Below are positions 57,601 through 64,000 of a stretch of 64,000 nucleotides of DNA, in pieces; position 1 is the first letter of the stretch; each line of letters opens with the position of its first letter. Below the pieces are notes generated by a model. It saw only the letters and a list, made by a program, of their open reading frames with translations. It was not told the origin of the DNA and searched no databases. The position numbers and the translations under genes were made by a program. Source of the DNA: Linanthus parryae (lineage: Eukaryota > Streptophyta > Magnoliopsida > Ericales > Polemoniaceae); the NCBI GenBank assembly GCA_023055425.1, contig JALGPY010000001.1:30245001-30309000 (forward strand), read 5' to 3'.

Positions 57601-58680
57601 GCAATTAAGTGAAAGTGGTAGAACTCAACTGTGTGTGTCAGAACGGGATATGGATCATGTTTTCATATATCTAAGTATCACTGGAGGGTTCAGGCACAGT
57701 TAGGGACTGTACCAGAGAGACCGGGTTACTAGGAGAAGAATAGTAAATTTGGTAGAAATAGTCAGGATAACATCTGCATATGCATTCTACCCCACTCATA
57801 GGACAAGTGTTGAAAGTATACATACTTGAATTGTGTAGTGCTTGCTGGATTATGTAATGAGCTCTGCTGATCAGGAAACTATGGTGGATTTCAGCTGTGC
57901 ATATGTATGTTTGCTTCTTTAAGCTGATAGCACGTATATGAATACTATGGTTATGAGTTGTGATATGTGGTTGTATGATAGTCTTCGGATGTTGAGTTGT
58001 CTTCAGGCAACTGGGAATCGTCTTCGGACGTTGTGTTGTCTTCCGAAAACTGGGAACTGTCTTCGGACATTGTGTTGTCTTCCGACAACTGGGAATTGTC
58101 TTCGGACATAGTAGGCAACTAGTACTACTCCCTGGACTAATGTCCAGTAGGGGGTGTGCACACTTAAGGTCTAGTTTGTCTTGGTGGATTTATTTGCCTT
58201 CGTTGTCGGAAGTGAATCTGGTCTTCACGACCCTCTGGGTGGTGAGATTTGGGATCCTCCGTATAAGGCTGGTATGGTTGTGATGGTTATGGATGATTGA
58301 TGATTCGTCGAGTTACAAGTTACCTCTACTCTATTTGTGCTATATGTGGTAATGTGACAGGGTCCTGGCTTGAGCGTCTGTAAGAATTAAAGTTGAATCA
58401 TTTCAAAATCTATTTATGTTATTTTCCTAGTACTATACTACTTGTCATATATTCTAACTGGTGCGGTTATTTTCTATCTTTTCAGGTGAGTACGTGGGAA
58501 TCTGGGGATTTAGTACATCATTTAGAAGTCCACAAAGATAATAGTAAGTTGGTTTTAAGTTTCAGTTTCTTTAATTCTGTCTCTTAACAGAACCGTTAGG
58601 GTTTAACTCCTTGCTGGGGCATTCACGTGCCTTAGCGGAGGACACTCCCATGAGTCTGGGCGTCTTCTGGTAGATTTCCC
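54673..58680 (+). repeat. LARD LTR C, lacking its last 25 bases
   Basis: It begins TGTAACACCC and follows LTR B to TAGATTTCCC (58680). The last 25 bases of the other LTRs, including the GGGTGTTACA end, are absent; instead an inverted copy of 58634-58668 follows. Confidence 0.9.
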
Positions 58681-58715
58681 AGAAGACGCCCAGACTCATG
58701 GGAGTGTCCTCCGCT
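58634..58715. repeat. fold-back junction: perfect 35-bp inverted repeat with 12-base spacer
   Basis: 58634-58668 and 58681-58715 are exact reverse complements, with 12 bases between. The left arm is normal LTR C sequence; the right arm replaces the LTR end. The change AGCGG, specific for LTR C (AGCAG in A and B), is present in both arms, so the copy was made from this very LTR. AG at the junction is shared with the lost LTR end. Confidence 0.93.
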
Positions 58716-58738
58716 AGGACTTCACGATCGTGAACCTC

Positions 58739-59400
58739 CTAGACTTGCCACATGTCATCTTCTCGGTCATACGCCTCGTGCAGAGTGTCATACGTTCTAC
58801 TGCGCATGATCTTCTGCAACTGGAGGTTTGGTCTCGAAATGAAGTTGTTGATCTTATCCTCCTTATCGGGTACCATGTGGCCTGGAAACCTTAGTAGTTC
58901 CACGAACTTCTTAAAGTAGTCTGTCACTGTGCCATTTCTTTCCGTCAAGTTATTGAAATCATTGCACTTCCTTCTCTTAACCTGTGCTGGATAGAACCTG
59001 GTCCTAATAGAAGTCTTAAAGGCTTCTGGGTCGAGCCTGCAAGACTTCTTGGTTGGTAGTCCACCAATCATCTGCTTCATCCATCAGATGCAAGACGACA
59101 CAGTTAACATTTTCATCATCAGGGCAATGCACAACCTTGAGTAGCTTTTCAAAATTTCGAATTCAGTTCTCTAGTTCAATGGTTTCTTCATTTCCTGTGA
59201 ATTGTCGAGGGTTCGGCTCAGCTATTTGCTTGACATAACTCTTCCCTCCATGATCCACACAACCTACTACTCTACCCATGAATTGTTCCATATGTGACAT
59301 CTGTGCGGCCATTTGCTCAATTTGTGATTGGTAGTTTTCGTTAGCCACCATTGGTTGACTTTCCTGATGTGGTACTGGTTTATCAGTCGTAGTCCTAGGA
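58739..59400 (-). pseudogene. chromovirus-like Gag, copy 2
   Basis: On the minus strand: an N-terminal part with QMAAQMSHMEQFMGRVVG and IAEPNPRQFTGNEETIELEN (59351-59163), a stop, then DPEAFKTSIRTRFYPAQVKR and TVTDYFKKFVELLRFPGHMV with FISRPNLQLQKIM (about 59040-58739). The stop near 59161 and a missing piece around 59030-59040 compared with copy 1 break the frame. The C-terminal tail is absent. Confidence 0.76.
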
Positions 59401-59813
59401 AACTACTCGTAATATCGCCACTTATTACCATAAACTCAAGGTCAGATTCACCCCCAATAATGCTTAACAACTACACAAAGAATGCTATATATCCTATTGC
59501 ACGCAAGTCATATAAATCACATCAATTATCAAATAAGCAAGCACACTATTGACAATAAAGTTTTCCATGTTTCACACTTGACACTTATTGTCCTTCTGTA
59601 GGAAAAATACTTATCCTGGAATATCACACATCAAGCCAAGTAATCCAGTCATACACAAATCACATATGGTTCCCAATATAGTGAGAAAAAGGACGAGGGT
59701 GGTCGGGTATAACCAAGACATAGACTTAAATTACCCATGACCCAATCGACTTTTACAAATTTTATTATCTTGCCCCATTTCCATTTTAAGTTACCCCCTT
59801 AGTGGAACGAACT

Positions 59814-59825
59814 GCTCTGATACCA
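59814..59825 (-). other. primer binding site of chromovirus-like copy 2
   Basis: The minus strand reads TGGTATCAGAGC, as in copy 1, two bases from the LTR end. Confidence 0.85.
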
Positions 59826-59827
59826 CC

Positions 59828-60492
59828 TGCAACAAACCCCTTGTCCGGCTCGGGCGAGACTGGGAGGGAACTGCTAAAAGTAACGACGGACATCAAAAGA
59901 AAAACATACATATATATTACATTACTATTAAACATTACACAACGTTTCTCACATGCGTTATTGAGTACTGCTATATTATACATAAACTATCATACTACTT
60001 GCCTACTCGTGTCATTTCAATCCACGTGAGTCTCGTACCCCTCGACCTCGTAGTCCCCGTCTCCTAGACATGCAGTGGGAAGGAAAAAAAGAACCGAGTT
60101 TTGAAATTCAGCACGAAATATTGTGTGAGTAACACCCAAGCTTGTCATACACATAATGGAGATATTTTGAAGAACCATAGTAAAAGTACAGCGGAAGCAA
60201 AAACACAGTTGAGTAACAAACATCTTCAAGGGCCTGACTTATAGCCACTGATATCAAAAGTCAATATTTAACCAATATCCAATATCCTCATCTGAGAATT
60301 TCCATTCAATTCAATAATCCAAGTCTGAAATCATAAGGATTCAGTTCCTCATCAATAAACTTCCAACCAGTATTCCAATTTTAACTTTGATTTGAACGGG
60401 GAAAATCCAGTCACATCACAAGTATTTCTCATCAGTAGCTACCACAACCTTAAGTGTCAGCACCTCCCCCCCCCCAAGACTTCTTGTTGCCA
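59828..60492 (-). repeat. 5' LTR of chromovirus-like copy 2
   Basis: On the plus strand it starts TGCAACAA next to the PBS and probably ends TTGTTGCCA (60484-60492), a near inverted end. It has an 11-base C-run at about 60465. The far boundary is an inference from the inverted end only. Confidence 0.6.
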
Positions 60493-61973
60493 GAGAGGTG
60501 AGTACATGGATCGAACTCAGGGAAATTTGCAGTCGAGCTATATAATAATGGGTCGAGTGGACATAGCCAACAAAGTCCAAACCAAATGATAAAGATCCTA
60601 ATGAAGTTCCCCTCACGAGTCTTTCCACTTTACGTTATTACGTATTATTATTTGTCTCATGCCAGTTTTAAATCAGTCATTTAAAATATAAACATACCTC
60701 AAGTAGAGCATGTATATTTCAAAACACATTTTGTGACAAGCAAGAAAATCGTGTTATGACACGAAGGAAGCTAGCGCGCAAGGCTTGACATGTATACTCA
60801 CCTTGATTTCCAGCAAACAGCACTTAAAGTCTCCTAGAGATCACGTATCCCTCGTCTATGAATTCGTCACCTACACATTACATTTCCTTATTCGATCACG
60901 AGTTTATCGATACAAGTATGCAAATTAAGAATTGCTATAAGCCTATCGTGTCTCATTTGAAATCACTCAATCCCCCCACACAATATTTACATTTTCTAAA
61001 TTACCGTAAAATTATTGTGTGATCGCCCATAACTTAGATTAATTAACTCTCTTATTTGCTAAATACAAATTTATTAATTAACACATTTATTTTTTAGTAA
61101 CCAAGAGATTTTTTGAAAACAACTTAGTTAAAATAGTCATTTATTGGAAAATTTATAAAATTAATTATGAAACTATTTATATTATCTTTAGGATAATAGG
61201 TATAAATACTTAATTTGTGAGATATTATCCTAGTTCGAATATAAATAAATGTTTGCTACGAAATGAGAGAAGTGTTAACTCAATTTCTAAATTTACTTAT
61301 TAAATAGCCAACTTATTCAAACAAATCGGAAATAATTACAAAATATAGTATTCACTTATTTATTTTCAAGTAAACAATTCTACTAAACTAACAAATATTT
61401 TTGCCATATTACCTCAATATTTAGCATACTTTTATTCAACTAGAATGTAGCTAAATATTATTAAAATTGATTTAAACATAAGAATCAAAATTTTTATTCC
61501 ATTTTTATAGATTCAGATTGCTCAATGTAAAGAGGAACCACCTAGTTATGCTAAAAGGCAACAAACACCCCCTTCTTTAGCTAAAACAATTTTCTGAAAA
61601 AAGACAACTACCTCCCTTTAAGCATGAACATTAATTTGATCAATTACATGGATTCAAGCGTCAATACATGATTTTGACAATCTAAATCAACTCACGACGA
61701 AGATTAGAGCATAAGGGGACCAAAGGTCGCAAGAAACGATCGAGAATCGAGTCGGGCCGAAGCTCACGTCGAAGGTGATCGGAAGCAGAGTTCGACTCCG
61801 GCAACTGAGGCCGTTTTGGGTTCTGCTGAGTCTCCTTGTGGCTTAGTCGAGTCCCTATGAGTGGATTAGGACCAATTTCAGAGGGCGGGTGGTACTGTTT
61901 CAGCTCGGGTGGAGCTCCTTGCCGGTGAAAACGGGGGAATGATAACTCCTTAGTTGGAGTCATCTTTCGTATG
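60493..61973. other. AT-rich sequence, nothing assigned
   Basis: No retroelement protein, LTR pair or RNA gene could be identified. 60960-61560 is strongly AT-rich. A 99-codon open frame at 61682-61981 (minus) has more even codon use but no recognised domain and reaches into the next LTR, so it is not called. Confidence 0.4.
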
Positions 61974-62629
61974 TGAAACATTGCTATTTGTGTGCGTTTC
62001 AGTTTATGAGATTCTCTCTTGTTATGATTAGTTTATACTTGAATCTCTATCTTTCATGCACTTAGCTACCGTAGGATTGATCTCAATTACGATTGGCGTG
62101 GTAACTCCGTGAATTGTAGCCGGTAAATTGAACTTCTCACCTAGTCGTATCATTACTTGGTAACTCGGTAGTGTTCACTAGGATCTTTAAAGTAGAATAA
62201 CGAATCGTAATGCGTACTTAGAATCAAATTAATCTTGTTAACTCGGTTTGAATTGGCTCTAAGTATAGTCGACTTGTTTGGTAACTCGGCGAGCTGTATT
62301 TTGCTTGATTAACAAGAGATAGATGTGTTAGTGTTTCATAAATTAAAGCGTAGTTCATATTATCCCTACAGATCCACGAGAGAATTCCCGGTACTTGTCA
62401 CTTTATTGAGTACCCTTATGTTCATTATCCATTAATCGTGAAGTTATTCATTCGATTAATTGAGTAGTTGTTTCTTTATTTTAGTAGAATTAGAAAACAA
62501 ACAACGCAATTTTCCCACACATGGTTAAGAAATATAAACTAAGTTACAAGAAGTCCCTTGGGTTCGACAACCCAAATTTCCGGATATTACTACACACGAC
62601 AGCCATACACTTGTGGTTGAATTGTTTCA
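61974..62629 (+). repeat. 5' LTR of Athila-type element 3
   Basis: It starts TGAAAC and ends GTTTCA, a perfect 6-bp inverted end, six bases before the PBS. It is 656 bp long. The phrase GGTAACTCGG occurs several times (62158-62290). The second LTR is outside the window, so the limits rest on the inverted ends and the PBS. Confidence 0.7.
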
Positions 62630-62635
62630 ATTTTT

Positions 62636-62653
62636 TGGCGCCATTGCCTGGGA
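62636..62653 (+). other. primer binding site of Athila-type element 3
   Basis: TGGCGCCATTGCCTGGGA matches the Asp-tRNA-type PBS of element 1 with two changes. Confidence 0.82.
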
Positions 62654-62769
62654 CTTAGGCTAAATTAGTTATAATTCCTAGCCTTCGGGAATTTTATTTT
62701 TCTGTTTATATCTATTACTCACCTGCTTTCTTTGTGCTATTTGTGATTTCAGGTTAATTGTCACGGTGC

Positions 62770-64000
62770 ATGACCCGTTATAGAGATGGAAATTTGTACC
62801 CAGTACTTGAGGACCCGAAATCCTTATTGTGCTCAGGACGTAGAGACACGAGGAGAGCTGACTCATATCAAATCGACGAGCAGACTAGAGCTGAGTTTGA
62901 GAGGATCGGAAAAGGTATGCAAGATACGGGAGCAGCTAGAATTGCAGCTGTGGAAGATGCAGCTAATCCAGAAAGGGAGACTGAGGAGCTCAGAGCTCAG
63001 TTGAACGAGATGCAAGCTGCAATGGCACGCTTGAACCCCCCAAATCCACAACCACTTCCAGGTGTGGGGGTACAAGAGAGAAACAATGGAGGAGCTGATA
63101 GAAGTAACAATGGTGGCAATAACCGGAATAATAATGGTCAGAATGCCGCAGAATAAGTAAACAATGCTAAAGTTGATGAGCAACCTTGGTGGACTATTCA
63201 GAACAACACCGGATGGATATCAGCCCACTATCGTAAGGCCACCAATCAACGCAGCTCATTTTGAATTGCGCCAGCAGCTGATCAATATGGTTTGAGATGA
63301 GTGCTTGTTCACTGGAGTTGCAGGGGATGATACAAATGACCACTTGCTCAACTTCAACCAGGTTACGTCCACAATTCATGATCAGAGGGTGCCAGATGAA
63401 ACTATTAAGCTAATACTTATTTCGTTTTCTTTATCGGGGAAAGCAAAGAAATGGCTAATGGAGCTTCCAGCGGGGTGTATTACCACATGGTCAGAGTGTT
63501 GCCAAGAGTTCCTTAGATAGTATCTTCCACCTTCCAAGGTTGCGCAGCGAATGATTGACATCACAAAGTTTACTCAGCAGGAGGATGATTCCTTGGGAGA
63601 CACATGGAGAAAATTCAATCAGCTCCTTCGCAGATGCCCTACTCATAGAGAGCCATGGTACAAACTCTTCCACTACTTTTATAATGCCTTAGGTAGGGAG
63701 ACTGCAAATGAACTGGATATGATAGCTCAGGGAAATTTTATGGGCCTATGAGTGCAGAGATGCCAAGATTTGCTTAACAATGTGGCGAAGCGTGAGTCTA
63801 CGAGGTCTGAGACTCGTAGGAACTCAAAATCTGATGGGGCACTGGTTAACAAAATTGAAACAATGGTGGAGCATAAATATGAACAGCAAATGGCAGTCCT
63901 GACCTCAGCTTTAAACGGCATAAATCCATCAGCACGAGTGAAGTCTGTGGGAGAGATGATCGCGGATGAGAATCAAGGATATGGGATTGAAGACGTGAAT
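62770..64000 (+). pseudogene. Athila-type Gag of element 3, broken and cut by the window
   Basis: The ATG at 62770 opens MTRYRDGNLYP with a likely coiled coil (ETEELRAQLNEMQAAMARL) and an N/G-rich stretch, ending with TAA at 63154-63156. In another frame the Retrotrans_gag domain follows: DTNDHLLNFNQVTSTI, ILISFSLSGKAKKWLMELPA, ITTWSECCQEFLR, a TAG at 63518-63520, FTQQEDDSLGDTWRKFNQLL, YNALGRETANELDMIAQGNF, a TGA at 63749-63751, then a helix up to the window end. At least one shift and several stops make it defective. Confidence 0.82.

Larger units (their letters stand above)
28486..58680 (+). mobile_element. LARD-like non-autonomous element in a tandem LTR-internal-LTR-internal-LTR array
   Basis: Three copies of a long LTR (A: 28486-28656 plus 43948-47751; B: 49195-53228; C: 54673-58680) alternate with two internal regions (47752-49194; 53229-54672). 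LTR ends are TGTAACACCC and GGGTGTTACA, a PBS follows the LTR and a PPT precedes the next one. The 5478-bp unit repeats with few differences between the last two units. A 4 kb LTR with a short gene-less interior is the definition of a LARD. The array probably arose by unequal recombination between LTRs. LTR A is split by the Tat element. Confidence 0.85.
58724..60492 (-). mobile_element. chromovirus-like element, copy 2 (minus strand fragment)
   Basis: It is homologous to 9593-10890 plus 24054-24510 and lacks the Athila insertion. It holds a partial gag, the PBS and a 5' LTR. The left end is the fold-back breakpoint. It shows the empty target site of the Athila insertion. Confidence 0.82.
61974..64000 (+). 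mobile_element. third Athila-type element, 5' end only
   Basis: It comprises an LTR, an Asp-tRNA-type PBS and a broken Athila-like gag, and continues beyond the window. The LTR is much shorter (656 bp) than that of element 1, so it is another family. Confidence 0.75.

Noticed and set aside
61682..61981. 99-codon minus-strand frame as a host gene exon
   Set aside because: No domain or splice evidence, and its 5' end lies within the LTR of element 3.

Overview
This is plant nuclear DNA made almost wholly of nested LTR retrotransposons. Plant-type lineages from both superfamilies are present: a Ty1/copia Sirevirus, and Ty3/gypsy Athila, Tat/Retand-like and chromovirus-like elements, plus a large non-autonomous element. 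I found no host housekeeping gene, tRNA, rRNA or CRISPR array. The species cannot be named from the sequence; the mix suggests a flowering plant with a repeat-rich genome. Nearly every retroelement reading frame carries stops or frameshifts.

Layout. 1-8702: 3' part of a Sirevirus-type copia element (+ strand): gag, pol, a long extra ORF and the 3' LTR. 8703-10890 and 24054-24510: a chromovirus-like element on the minus strand, split by the complete Athila element at 10891-24053 (TSD CATTT, LTRs of about 1.75 kb, gag-pol, a third ORF). 24513-28485: the 3' end of a second Athila-like element, minus strand. 28486-58680: a tandem LTR-internal-LTR-internal-LTR array of a LARD-like element (4.03 kb LTR, 1.44 kb internal region without recognisable genes). 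Its first LTR is split by a complete Tat/Retand-like element at 28657-43942 (TSD ACTGG, 627-bp LTRs that look almost identical). 58634-58715: a fold-back junction. 58724-60492: a second minus-strand copy of the chromovirus-like element. 60493-61973: AT-rich sequence with nothing assigned. 61974-64000: LTR, PBS and broken gag of a third Athila-type element that runs off the window.

Two observations stand out. First, the Tat element carries, antisense between its satellite-like repeats and its 3' LTR, a five-exon gene remnant (42622 down to 38404). It begins with a plant mobile domain (PMD), and all four introns are short GT-AG introns that keep the frame. Second, the Athila element has an array of about 12 imperfect palindromes (TGCGTTCAAACGCA type) in its LTR, ending 84 nt before a TATA box. 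A separate array of about 17 of the same palindromes lies inside the element and also ends 84 nt before a TATA-like box, just upstream of the third ORF. This layout suggests a private internal promoter for that ORF.

Relative order of insertion from nesting: chromovirus copy 1 is older than Athila; Athila-like element 2 is older than the LARD array; the LARD array is older than the Tat element, which is the youngest by LTR similarity. All comparisons were made by eye, and no alignment or database search was run.
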